10,977 nucleotides of DNA from Streptomyces lilacinus (GCA_000715685.1 KL569413.1:3115-14091), one strand, 5' to 3'; positions 1 through 5,460 are shown, numbered from the stretch's first letter. The notes: a model not told the origin generated them from the letters alone. Numbers and translations are program-made.

Positions 1-561
1 ATGCTGGCCAAGGGCCAGCCGGTCGCGGCCCTGCTCCTCGTCGCCTTCGGGCTCTTCTGGATCGAGGTCGGCATCTGGGCGGCGGTCCGGGAGCGCCGGG
101 ACGCCATCGAGCGGACGCTGCCGGACTTCCTGGACGTCCTGGCGGTGGTCGTCAGCGCCGGCCTCGGCTTCCGGCAGGCGCTGGACCGCGTCGCGGAGCG
201 GTACGAGGGCCCGTGGGCGGACGAACTGCGCATTACGCTGAGACAGTTGGACATGGGCGTCAGCCGCCGCCAGGCCTTCGACGAATTGCGCAAGCGCAAC
301 GACTCGGAGCAAGTCGCCCAGTTCGTCACCGCGTTGCAGCAGGGTGAAGAGCTGGGCACACCCATCGTCGACACGCTGATCGAGATCGCCACCGACATGC
401 GCCGTACGGACGCCCAGCTCGCGCGGCGCCGGGCGGCCAGGGCGGTGCCGAAGGCGACGATGGTCATCACGACGTTCATGGTCCCGGGGACGATGATCCT
501 GCTCATCGCGGGCTTCTTCCTCGGGTCCGGCACGGATTTCGGCTCCATCACGGGGGATTGA
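1..561 (+). CDS. Type II/IV secretion system F-domain protein, TadC-like (probably 5'-truncated by window edge)
   Basis: Inner-membrane platform protein of a Tad/Flp pilus assembly machine, expected to couple the TadA ATPase to pilin extrusion. The visible 186 residues start with a hydrophobic segment (about residues 8-28), followed by an amphipathic helical cytoplasmic T2SSF domain (about 38-145) containing the motifs LPDFLDVLAVVVSAGLGFRQAL and TALQQGEELGTPIVDTL that are typical of TadB/TadC proteins. A C-terminal membrane helix (about 152-175) ends in a short tail. Full-length TadC proteins are usually near 250-310 residues with an N-terminal membrane segment, so the real start probably lies upstream and the ATG at base 1 is likely internal. 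The Flp pilin and TadG-like genes downstream on the same strand support the call. TadB is the main alternative; the position just before the pilin favours TadC. Confidence 0.85.
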   Translation: MLAKGQPVAALLLVAFGLFWIEVGIWAAVRERRDAIERTLPDFLDVLAVVVSAGLGFRQALDRVAERYEGPWADELRITLRQLDMGVSRRQAFDELRKRNDSEQVAQFVTALQQGEELGTPIVDTLIEIATDMRRTDAQLARRRAARAVPKATMVITTFMVPGTMILLIAGFFLGSGTDFGSITGD

Positions 562-889
562 GCGACGAAGTGAAGCGACCTGTGAGAGGAGACCCACCAC
601 CATGCCGAACGCTTCCCAGCACATACACCTGTCACCCCACCACCCCGCCCCCTGCTCGGCCCCCTGCCCGGAACGGGCGGAACGCCCGCCGTTCCTCGGC
701 GATTTGCGGGAAGACCGTGAAGGCCCTTCGCGGCTGCAATCGGATGTGGGACAGTCGTCGCCGGAAGGCGTCACCGCCGAGCGGGGGTGAGACACATGGT
801 GTCCCCACGTCCTTACGGGGGAAGGCAATGGGCTCGTACGTACGCAGTGGGCACAGTGGACACAACGGCCGCCTCCCGAGGAGGGGAAC
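562..889 (+). other. tadC-pilin spacer with uncertain small ORF
   Basis: This 328-base interval separates the TadC-like gene from the pilin. It holds one plausible small ORF (602-790, listed separately), a short dyad GACAC/GTGTC around ATG (791-803), and a 9-bp imperfect tandem repeat (CAGTGGGCA at 845-853, CAGTGGACA at 854-862) just upstream of the pilin ribosome site. Pilins are normally made in large excess over the platform proteins, so a separate promoter or RNA-processing site here would make sense. I cannot identify a convincing -35/-10 pair. TACGTA around 838-843 is the only -10-like string and is weak. Confidence 0.4.
602..790 (+). CDS. Uncertain small hypothetical protein, 62 aa
   Basis: A 62-residue reading frame between the TadC-like and pilin genes. 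In favour: AGAGGAG lies about 10 bases before the ATG, the strand and order fit the pilus operon, and third positions are mostly G/C (about three quarters by my count). Against: that bias is clearly below that of the neighbours, the product is Pro/His/Arg-rich at its start (HIHLSPHHPAPCSAPCP), and no membrane segment, signal peptide or known domain is visible. An overlapping frame (558-893) is equally open, which weakens the case. It may be a real small gene, a decayed gene or chance. I do not recognise a family. Confidence 0.3.
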   Translation: MPNASQHIHLSPHHPAPCSAPCPERAERPPFLGDLREDREGPSRLQSDVGQSSPEGVTAERG

Positions 890-1078
890 ATGATGCGCAA
901 GCGCCTGTCCGACCGTCTGCCGGACCGTCTGTCCGACGACGACCGGGGGCAGACCTCGATCGAGTACCTCGGCATCATCGCCGTCGTCGTGGCGATCATC
1001 CTCGTCCTCACGACGACGGACTTCGGCACGATGATCGCGACCGCCATCACCAATCAGATCAGCAAGATCACGGGCTGA
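890..1078 (+). CDS. Flp/Fap-type pilin (class IVb prepilin)
   Basis: Major pilin subunit of the Tad/Flp pilus. The 62-residue precursor has a 20-residue charged leader (repeated DRLPDRLSDDDR pattern) ending in Gly20. The processing motif G|QTSIEYLG follows, with Glu at mature position 5 and an adjacent Tyr, as recognised by the TadV/CpaA prepilin peptidase. One hydrophobic helix (IIAVVVAIILVL) follows, then a short polar tail ending SKITG. The mature form would be about 42 residues, which is normal for Flp pilins. A strong ribosome site AGGAGG (879-884) precedes two adjacent ATGs at 890 and 893. The spacing to 893 (8 bases) is slightly better than to 890 (5 bases), so the first residue is uncertain by one. 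No other pilin copy is present in the window. Confidence 0.9.
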   Translation: MMRKRLSDRLPDRLSDDDRGQTSIEYLGIIAVVVAIILVLTTTDFGTMIATAITNQISKITG

Positions 1079-1101
1079 GTGGAGGGCGTAGACGGACAGC
1101 G

Positions 1102-1764
1102 GTGGTCCGCGGGGACGCCGGGCAGGCCTTCCCCCTCTACATCACGGCCGTCGCCGCCCTGCTCTTCCTCGCCCTGGCCCTCTTCGCCGTCGGCCGGGCG
1201 GGCGCGACTAAGAACGGCGCCCAGACCGCCGCCGACGCCGCGGCCCTGGCCGCCGCCCAGGACTACCGCGACCAGCTGCGCACGGGATTCCTCACGGCCG
1301 TCGGCGCCGGCGGCGACGCCTGGACCGCCTGGCTCGCCGGCCGCGGTGCCCAGGACGACCGCGCCTGCGCCGCCGCCGCGTCGTACGCCGGCCGCAACGA
1401 CGCCGCACCCGGCGTCGCCTGCGGCCCGGGCGACGAGCCCGGCTCCTTCACCGTGACGGTGACCTCGCGGCGGACGGTCGGCGAGTCGGTCGTACCGGGT
1501 ACGGAGTCGCGGCACGCGACGGCGACCGCGAAGGCCGTGGTGGAACCGCGCTGCGCCCCGCGCCCGGGGCCGATGCCGGGCCCGACGTCCAGCCCGACAG
1601 CCAGCCCGGGTCCGACCTCCAGCCCGTCGGCCGGCCCGAGCGCGACGCCCGGCCCGGTCCTCCTCTGCGACGGCAAGGTGCTGGTCATCCGGCCCGGGGG
1701 CGTCGGGGGCGCGGACGCGGCGGTCAAGGCCACCGACCTGTTCACGGTGCACCTCGCCGACTGA
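1102..1764 (+). CDS. TadE/TadG-like pilus-associated protein with Pro/Ser/Thr-rich stalk
   Basis: Putative Flp pilus assembly TadE/G-like protein of 220 residues. The N-terminus RGDAGQAFPLYITAVAALL is the typical TadG-type signal, with a hydrophobic helix at about residues 10-30. The Ala-rich NGAQTAADAAALAAAQD motif follows, shared by minor pseudopilins and TadG proteins. The extracellular part ends in a repetitive stalk (about residues 153-189) of Pro, Ser, Thr and Gly, flanked by two cysteines (RCAPRPG and LLCDG) that could form a disulfide. I place the start at GTG 1102, just before the conserved RGDAGQAF. The frame is open far upstream but overlaps the pilin gene and has no better start. 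GGAGG at 1081-1085 lies somewhat far from it (16 bases). The role as minor pilin or anchor is inferred from the family and position. Confidence 0.8.
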   Translation: MVRGDAGQAFPLYITAVAALLFLALALFAVGRAGATKNGAQTAADAAALAAAQDYRDQLRTGFLTAVGAGGDAWTAWLAGRGAQDDRACAAAASYAGRNDAAPGVACGPGDEPGSFTVTVTSRRTVGESVVPGTESRHATATAKAVVEPRCAPRPGPMPGPTSSPTASPGPTSSPSAGPSATPGPVLLCDGKVLVIRPGGVGGADAAVKATDLFTVHLAD

Positions 1765-1812
1765 CCATCCACGGCCGACCCGACCGGCCACCGACGGAGG
1801 AAGCCAGCACCC

Positions 1813-2370
1813 ATGAGCCCGCGGATCGCAGGAGCGGCCCTTGTGGTCGTCATAACCCTCGCCCTTGTCGGCTGCGGGGGAGAGGGAAACGACGGAGACA
1901 GCGGCACCACCCCCCGCCCCGACGCGGCGAAGAGAGCGACGACCCCCGCCGGGAACGCGCCGTCGGCCGTCCCGACGACGGTCATCGGCGAGATCAAGGG
2001 TCCCGAGGGCATCGTCGTCACCCTCGCCTCCGCCGTCCGCGACAAGGGCGGCTTCGTCACCGTCAGCGGCACCGTCGCCAATCGCGGCACCAAGCCCTAC
2101 ACCCCGCTGACGTGGCGCTCCAAGGAAACCGAGATGAAGTCCCAGTCCTCGGTCTCCGGCGCCTCCCTCATCGACCAGGCCGGCAAGAAGCGCTACCTCG
2201 TCCTGCGCGACACGGACGGCGAGTGCCTGTGCACGACAGGCCTCGTCAACATCCGCCCGGGCGAGACCCGTTCCGTCTTCGCCCAGTTCCCGGCCCCGCC
2301 GGCCGGCGTCACGGACGTCGACTTCCAGCTCCCCACCATGCCGTCCGTCCGCATCAGGATCTCGGGATGA
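1813..2370 (+). CDS. Lipoprotein, Tad-locus associated
   Basis: A 185-residue predicted lipoprotein. A signal peptide (MSPRIAG then a hydrophobic run) ends in the lipobox L-V-G-C with Cys21 as the lipidated residue. A Gly/Asp/Thr/Pro-rich linker (about 22-55) leads into a beta-rich domain (about 58-185) with GTVANRGTKPYTPLTW and IRPGETRSVFAQFP. That layout resembles the immunoglobulin-like DUF4352-type modules found in actinobacterial lipoproteins, but I would not name the family with certainty. ECLC inside the domain may form a local disulfide. The ribosome site GGAGGAAG precedes the ATG. The stop overlaps the next start (ATGA at 2367-2370), so it is translationally coupled to the OmpA-domain gene. 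Function is unknown; position suggests an envelope accessory to the pilus. Confidence 0.8.
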   Translation: MSPRIAGAALVVVITLALVGCGGEGNDGDSGTTPRPDAAKRATTPAGNAPSAVPTTVIGEIKGPEGIVVTLASAVRDKGGFVTVSGTVANRGTKPYTPLTWRSKETEMKSQSSVSGASLIDQAGKKRYLVLRDTDGECLCTTGLVNIRPGETRSVFAQFPAPPAGVTDVDFQLPTMPSVRIRISG

Positions 2371-3023
2371 GCGCGTCAACGTGCACACCTACGCGTACCC
2401 GTACTCGTGCACGTTCGTACCGCGCGGTGCTGCTCGCCGCGCTCGCTGCGGCCCTGTGCAGCCCCCTCTGCGTACCGTACGCACCCGCGTACGCCGCCGG
2501 CCCCGGCGCCCCCGCCGACACCACCCCGCCGGTCCGCATCGACCCCCGCGCCCCCGGCCTCAAGCTCCGCGCGGGCGCGAGGCTCGCGCCGGGGCGGGTC
2601 CTCGACATCAAGTCGGTCGTCGAGACGGAGGGCGGCGACGAACGCCGCGAGGACACCAACGTCGACGTCACCTTCGCCCTCCAGACCGAGGTCGTCTTCG
2701 ACAAGGACAGCTCCGACCTGAGCGGCGCCGCGAGCGCCCGCATCCGCGCGATCGCCGAGGAAGTGAAGAAGCAGCACGCCACGTCCCTCCGCATCTTCGG
2801 CTTCACCGACAACCTCGGCTCGGCCGACCACGGCATCGCCCTGTCGAAGGAGCGCGCCAACGCCGTGCAGAGGAAGCTGGCCGAGGAGCTCGGCTCGTCC
2901 TCGATCCGCTACGAGATCCGCGGCTACGGCGAGGAGTACCCGATCTCCGACAACGCCACGGAGGACGGCCGCCGCAAGAACCGTCGCGTGGAGGTCAGCT
3001 TCCCTCGGGGCAGGTCGGGTTGA
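2367..3023 (+). CDS. Secreted OmpA-family (OmpA-like peptidoglycan-binding) protein
   Basis: A 218-residue exported protein with a C-terminal OmpA domain that is expected to bind peptidoglycan. The start is the ATG in the ATGA overlap with the lipoprotein gene. The longer open frame upstream runs inside that gene and is discarded. An Arg/Thr-rich N-terminus precedes a hydrophobic signal segment (about 20-42) with likely cleavage near PAYA-A. The OmpA domain spans about 98-213. It carries the FDKDSSDLS strand-helix entry and GFTDNLGSADHGIALSKERA, in which Asp148 and Arg163 match the diaminopimelate-binding Asp/Arg pair of OmpA domains in identity and 15-residue spacing. NRRVEVSF closes the domain. 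In Gram-positive bacteria such a protein cannot span an outer membrane; it probably anchors the pilus machinery or wall. It is the last gene before a strong terminator. Confidence 0.88.
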   Translation: MSASTCTPTRTRTRARSYRAVLLAALAAALCSPLCVPYAPAYAAGPGAPADTTPPVRIDPRAPGLKLRAGARLAPGRVLDIKSVVETEGGDERREDTNVDVTFALQTEVVFDKDSSDLSGAASARIRAIAEEVKKQHATSLRIFGFTDNLGSADHGIALSKERANAVQRKLAEELGSSSIRYEIRGYGEEYPISDNATEDGRRKNRRVEVSFPRGRSG

Positions 3024-3027
3024 GGCC

Positions 3028-3064
3028 GGTGGGTGTGTTCCCCGCCCCGGGGAACACACCCACC
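3028..3064. terminator. Perfect 16-bp stem-loop terminator between convergent genes
   Basis: Arms GGTGGGTGTGTTCCCC (3028-3043) and GGGGAACACACCCACC (3049-3064) are exact reverse complements around the 5-base loop GCCCC. The hairpin begins 4 bases after the OmpA-gene stop and ends 30 bases before the stop of the convergent minus-strand gene, so it can end transcription from both sides. There is no T-run, which is usual for Streptomyces terminators. Confidence 0.9.
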
Positions 3065-3094
3065 GAACGACCCCTCAGCCGATTCCCCGTAAGG

Positions 3095-3511
3095 TCACTC
3101 CCAGCTGCCTCCCCAGACGGCGGAGGTGCCCACCGGGCAGGTCAGTCGGTGGTTCCAGGTGCCGTAGAAGAGCGTGTTGAACTTGTAGCGGCCGTTGGTG
3201 CAGTCGACGTAGACCTTGTAGCCGTTGCCGGAACAGGTCATGAAGAAGTCGCGGCCCGAGACGCGCCCGTTCCAGCACCGCCCGAGACCGCGCTCGCTGG
3301 CGCTGCTGGCCCGCTGTCCGTTGTCCGTGGCGGCGGGTGGGGTCACCACGGCGCTGCCGGTGTCGGTGCGGCCGTCGTCCACCGAGGTGGACTGCGAGAC
3401 GGCGTCCCCCGGGCCGGGCTCCGCGGCCGCCGGTGACGCCAGACCGCCGAAGCCGCCGAAGGCCATGAGCACGGCCGCCCCGAACGCGACCAGGGAATTG
3501 CGGATCCTCAC
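3095..3511 (-). CDS. Small secreted four-cysteine protein, hypothetical
   Basis: A 138-residue exported protein of unknown function. GTG at 3509-3511 is preceded by AAGGAG at 7 bases. The signal peptide is clear: MRIR, a hydrophobic Ala/Gly/Phe core, then ASPAAA with likely cleavage after Ala30. A flexible Ser/Thr/Asp/Pro-rich stretch (31-75) leads to a compact aromatic domain (about 77-138) with Cys79, Cys93, Cys104 and Cys125, enough for two disulfides. Motifs there include GRCWNGRVSGRDFFMTC, GYKVYVDCTNGRYKFNT and WNHRLTCPVG. The Trp/Tyr/Phe richness suggests a small beta fold such as a ligand-, wall- or protein-binding domain, but I do not recognise the family. It is monocistronic, with a 320-base upstream region shared with the divergent MerR gene. 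Confidence 0.75.
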   Translation of the reverse strand: MRIRNSLVAFGAAVLMAFGGFGGLASPAAAEPGPGDAVSQSTSVDDGRTDTGSAVVTPPAATDNGQRASSASERGLGRCWNGRVSGRDFFMTCSGNGYKVYVDCTNGRYKFNTLFYGTWNHRLTCPVGTSAVWGGSWE

Positions 3512-3831
3512 AGTGCTGCTCCTTCTCTTCCCCTCGCCGGTGCGGGACAGCGGTCGGGCGGAGGCCCGATGCCGGCACCGGCGGGGCCCATCGTCGCCGG
3601 GGTGGGGAGGAGGAACCGGACGGCCGGTTCATTCCGCGCTGATGGTGCTGATGGGTGCAGAAACGTTGTGAACCGCAGAGAAGGGGCATTGGGGGAGGGG
3701 AATGGACCAGTCGCCGGATACTTCTCGTAGGTGATGGCCGTTTATCCGGCTTTACATCGGATCGGGTCACGTTGGGCCGATCGGGGTTTGATGATGCCTG
3801 CACCTCAGAACAGAGGGCCGGGACATGGGGC
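3512..3831. other. Divergent intergenic region, no gene
   Basis: About 320 bases between the secreted-protein gene (minus) and the MerR promoter (plus). The part next to the minus-strand start is GC-rich leader. Bases 3638-3654 carry an 8-bp repeat GCTGATGG twice, one base apart. The AT-richer part near 3715-3790 is where a minus-strand promoter is most likely. On the minus strand GTGACC, 18 bases, then GATAAA (ending near 3738) is a possible -35/-10, but it is a weak match. No open frame here looks coding. Confidence 0.4.
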
Positions 3832-3862
3832 TTGAAGTTGCCGCAGCGGCAACTTCTACCGT
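3832..3862 (+). promoter_or_regulatory. MerR-type promoter/operator with 19-bp spacer and perfect dyad
   Basis: The -35 TTGAAG (3832-3837) and -10 TACCGT (3857-3862) are separated by exactly 19 bases, the lengthened spacer typical of MerR-activated promoters. The spacer region carries a perfect inverted repeat, GAAGTTGCCGC (3834-3844), A (3845), GCGGCAACTTC (3846-3856). The regulator encoded immediately downstream is the obvious ligand, so this is probably an autoregulated promoter in which the dimer untwists the DNA on binding drug. The expected transcript start is near 3869, leaving about 50 bases of leader before ATG 3921. Confidence 0.85.
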
Positions 3863-3920
3863 CCTGAACGGGGCCGGAAAGACCGGCCCGGTGAAGCAAC
3901 TCGTGGGGGAGGAGGCGGCG

Positions 3921-4685
3921 ATGGCCTGGCCGATCGCCGAGGTCGCCCGGATGTCGGGCGTGACGGCCCGCACGCTGCGGCACTACGACGAGATCGGCCT
4001 GCTGCCACCGGCCGGGATCGGTGCGGGCGGCCACCGCTACTACGAGGAGGGGGAGTTGTTGCGGTTGCAGCAGCTCCTCGTGTTGCGGGCGCTGGGGCTG
4101 GGGCTGACCGACATCGGCCGCATCCTGGCCGCGCAGGTCGACGAGCTGGACGCCCTGCGCGGCCACCACCGCCGGCTGCTCGCCGAGCGCGACCGCATCG
4201 ACGCCCTGGCCGGCACCGTCTCCCGCACGATCACCGAACTGGAGCAGTCCAGGAAGGACGGCGGATCCATGACCGTCATCAACCGACCGGAGAACCTCTT
4301 CGAGGGCATCCGACCCGCCCAGTACCAGGAGACCCTGCGCGACTTCCCGGAACTGGCCGAGGAGGTCGAGCGGCGAACCGCGACCATGAGCGAGGCCGAG
4401 ATCGAGGCCGGGCAGCGCGAGCGCACGGCGCAGATGATCCGCATGGCCGAGTTCCTGGCCGCCGGTACGCCCGCCGACGCCGACCCGGTGCGGGTCGAGC
4501 TCGACGCCCAGTACCGCGGGCTGACCGAGCTGCGAGCGGTCTCCGCCGAGGAGTACCGCGCGATAGCGCGCTCCTGCGTCGAGAACGAGCCGTGGCGCGC
4601 GGCGTACGAGAAGATCGCGCCGGGCCTGGCCGCGTACCAGCGCGAGGCGATGGAGGCGTACGCGGCGGCCCGGCTGGACGGCTGA
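3921..4685 (+). CDS. MerR family transcriptional regulator with TipAS antibiotic-recognition domain
   Basis: A 254-residue TipAL-like regulator. The N-terminal MerR winged helix-turn-helix (about 2-72) shows IAEVARMSGVTARTLRHYDE, GLLPPA and GGHRYYEE. A long dimerisation helix follows (about 73-112). The C-terminal TipAS domain (about 117-250) shows NLFEGIRPAQYQETL, then SVRT-like ERRTATMSEAE, and ends in YEKIAPGLAAYQREAMEAYA. A single cysteine, Cys219, lies in the effector domain; TipAL of S. lividans binds thiopeptides covalently through a cysteine, but I cannot prove equivalence. I chose ATG 3921 because GGAGGAGG (3908-3915) lies 5 bases upstream and MAWPIAEVA is the normal MerR start. The longer start at 3825 lies upstream of the promoter -35 and is excluded. 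It is likely self-activated, sensing a peptide antibiotic or other drug. Confidence 0.88.
   Translation: MAWPIAEVARMSGVTARTLRHYDEIGLLPPAGIGAGGHRYYEEGELLRLQQLLVLRALGLGLTDIGRILAAQVDELDALRGHHRRLLAERDRIDALAGTVSRTITELEQSRKDGGSMTVINRPENLFEGIRPAQYQETLRDFPELAEEVERRTATMSEAEIEAGQRERTAQMIRMAEFLAAGTPADADPVRVELDAQYRGLTELRAVSAEEYRAIARSCVENEPWRAAYEKIAPGLAAYQREAMEAYAAARLDG
4269..4685 (+). CDS. Possible internal-start product: free TipAS-like effector domain (in frame with MerR gene)
   Basis: An in-frame ATG at 4269 (residue 117 of the full protein) falls precisely at the junction between the dimerisation helix and the TipAS domain. It is preceded by AGGAAGGA (4251-4258) about 10 bases away. Translation from it would give a 138-residue effector domain without the DNA-binding part. 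In S. lividans the tipA gene makes the 144-residue TipAS from an internal start near residue 110 and this short form sequesters thiopeptides. The same layout here suggests the same dual output, but no expression evidence can be read from sequence. Confidence 0.5.
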   Translation: MTVINRPENLFEGIRPAQYQETLRDFPELAEEVERRTATMSEAEIEAGQRERTAQMIRMAEFLAAGTPADADPVRVELDAQYRGLTELRAVSAEEYRAIARSCVENEPWRAAYEKIAPGLAAYQREAMEAYAAARLDG

Positions 4686-4706
4686 GCACGCGGGGGCGTT
4701 CCCGGA

Positions 4707-4766
4707 TGCTGTCCGGGGCGCCGTCCGAGGTGCCGTCCTGGGTGCCGCCCGGGGTGCTTTCCGGCT
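4707..4766 (+). repeat. Five degenerate 12-bp tandem units
   Basis: Between the MerR stop and the next gene, five 12-base units follow head to tail: TGCTGTCCGGGG (4707), CGCCGTCCGAGG (4719), TGCCGTCCTGGG (4731), TGCCGCCCGGGG (4743) and TGCTTTCCGGCT (4755). The consensus is about TGCCGTCCGGGG. It is non-coding by position and its role is unknown. Confidence 0.7.
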
Positions 4767-4788
4767 GGAAGTCTGACAGTCTCCCCGG

Positions 4789-5142
4789 ATGCCTGAACTG
4801 CTGGAACACGCCGGGCGCCACTACGCGGTGCAGTACGTCTACTCCCTGCCGGACGACGCCTGGTGCGTGGAGCTGAGCGAAGCGGTCCCGCTGCCGGCGG
4901 GGCCGGGTGAGGGCGCCGGGCGGCCGGACGCCCTCACCCACCGCGCCGGGCGGGTCTTCGTCATGGCGATGGTGCCCGACGAGGACCCGGCGGCCGAGCC
5001 GACCGTGCGCATTCACGGTGACGACGAGCACGTGGTTCCGTACGCGGTCATGCGGTGGTTCATGGACCACGTGGCCGATCAGGTGGAACGGTGCCGCGTC
5101 GCGTTCGCGTTGGCCGAGGGTGAGCCCGACGGGGTGGGGTAG
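4789..5142 (+). CDS. Hypothetical protein, 117 aa
   Basis: I do not recognise this family. The 117-residue product starts MPELLEHAGRHYAVQYVYSL and has an Asp/Glu-rich composition with few lysines. No signal peptide or membrane segment is evident. The central part (RVFVMAMVPDEDPAAEPTVRIHG) looks like beta strands, and VVPYAVMRWFMDHVADQVERCRVAFALAEG like a helical end. ATG 4789 has no good ribosome site (only CTGGAAG 14 or more bases away), so it may be poorly translated, leaderless, or start elsewhere. Third-position G/C preference is strong through the frame, which supports coding. It is about 100 bases downstream of the MerR gene, with the tandem repeat between, and is convergent with the next gene. 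Confidence 0.6.
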   Translation: MPELLEHAGRHYAVQYVYSLPDDAWCVELSEAVPLPAGPGEGAGRPDALTHRAGRVFVMAMVPDEDPAAEPTVRIHGDDEHVVPYAVMRWFMDHVADQVERCRVAFALAEGEPDGVG

Positions 5143-5154
5143 GGGCCCCTCGCG

Positions 5155-5170
5155 CCGGACGGACGTCCGG
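5155..5170. terminator. Short GC hairpin between convergent genes
   Basis: CCGGAC (5155-5160), loop GGAC, GTCCGG (5165-5170) forms a 6-bp stem in the 30-base gap between the stops at 5142 (plus) and 5173 (minus). It is a plausible but weak bidirectional terminator. Confidence 0.45.
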
Positions 5171-5172
5171 AG

Positions 5173-5460
5173 CTACTCCCACAGCCCGGAACAGCTGTAA
5201 GCGTAGGTGGACTTCTCCGGTCCGGTCGTGATGTGGAGTCGTGTGATGTGCCCGTGGCAGATGCCGCCGTCGGGAGCCACCTCCAGCAGCGAGGCATCGA
5301 CGAGAAGACGGTTGACCTCCAGCCCCTCGGCCTCGGTGATGCGCCTGAGGAACTCGTGCGGCGCCTTACGGAATTCGCCCCAGTCCTCTTCGGTGAACTC
5401 CACCTCCCATGACTCGATCTGGTGGTCCTCCTCCTGGTACTTGGGCATGAAATTGACCAC
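5173..5460 (-). CDS. Hypothetical protein, 95 aa, acidic N-terminus and Cys-containing tail
   Basis: I do not recognise a named family. GTG at 5458-5460 is preceded by GGGGTGATC, a partial match to the extended anti-Shine-Dalgarno complement at suitable spacing. ATG 5448 is an alternative start without a site. The product begins with a very acidic helical part (EVEFTEEDWGEFRKAPHEFL, then RRITEAEGLEVNRLLVD). It reaches an APDGG at about residues 62-66 and ends in a tail of about 29 residues holding two Cys (ICHGH and SCSGLWE) plus several Thr and Ser. That shape is like some RiPP precursors with a double-glycine leader, but no modifying enzyme is encoded nearby and an ordinary small cytosolic protein is equally possible. 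It is monocistronic by position. Confidence 0.65.
   Translation of the reverse strand: MVNFMPKYQEEDHQIESWEVEFTEEDWGEFRKAPHEFLRRITEAEGLEVNRLLVDASLLEVAPDGGICHGHITRLHITTGPEKSTYAYSCSGLWE

Noticed and set aside
1054..2388. Long minus-strand frame (444 codons) opposite the TadG-like and lipoprotein genes
   Set aside because: It is an antisense shadow of high-GC codon bias. The plus strand carries recognisable proteins with signal peptides and ribosome sites, and the minus product is a low-complexity Gly/Arg/Ala mixture.
3512..3831. Riboswitch or ncRNA in the MerR/secreted-protein intergenic region
   Set aside because: I searched by eye for c-di-AMP, cobalamin and similar motifs and saw none; only short repeats are present.
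3825..3920. N-terminal extension of the MerR regulator from ATG 3825
   Set aside because: The extension contains the -35, operator dyad and -10 of the promoter, so it cannot be on the transcript; ATG 3921 has a strong ribosome site and the normal family start.
3075..4169. Minus-strand frame of 364 codons across the secreted-protein gene and MerR promoter
   Set aside because: It spans a terminator-proximal region, a promoter and parts of two real genes in other frames, and its product shows no family features.
4279..5070. Minus-strand frame of 263 codons over the MerR C-terminus and tandem repeat
   Set aside because: Its product is Arg/Pro/Gly low complexity with a 4-residue period simply copying the 12-bp repeat; the plus strand has the TipAS domain.
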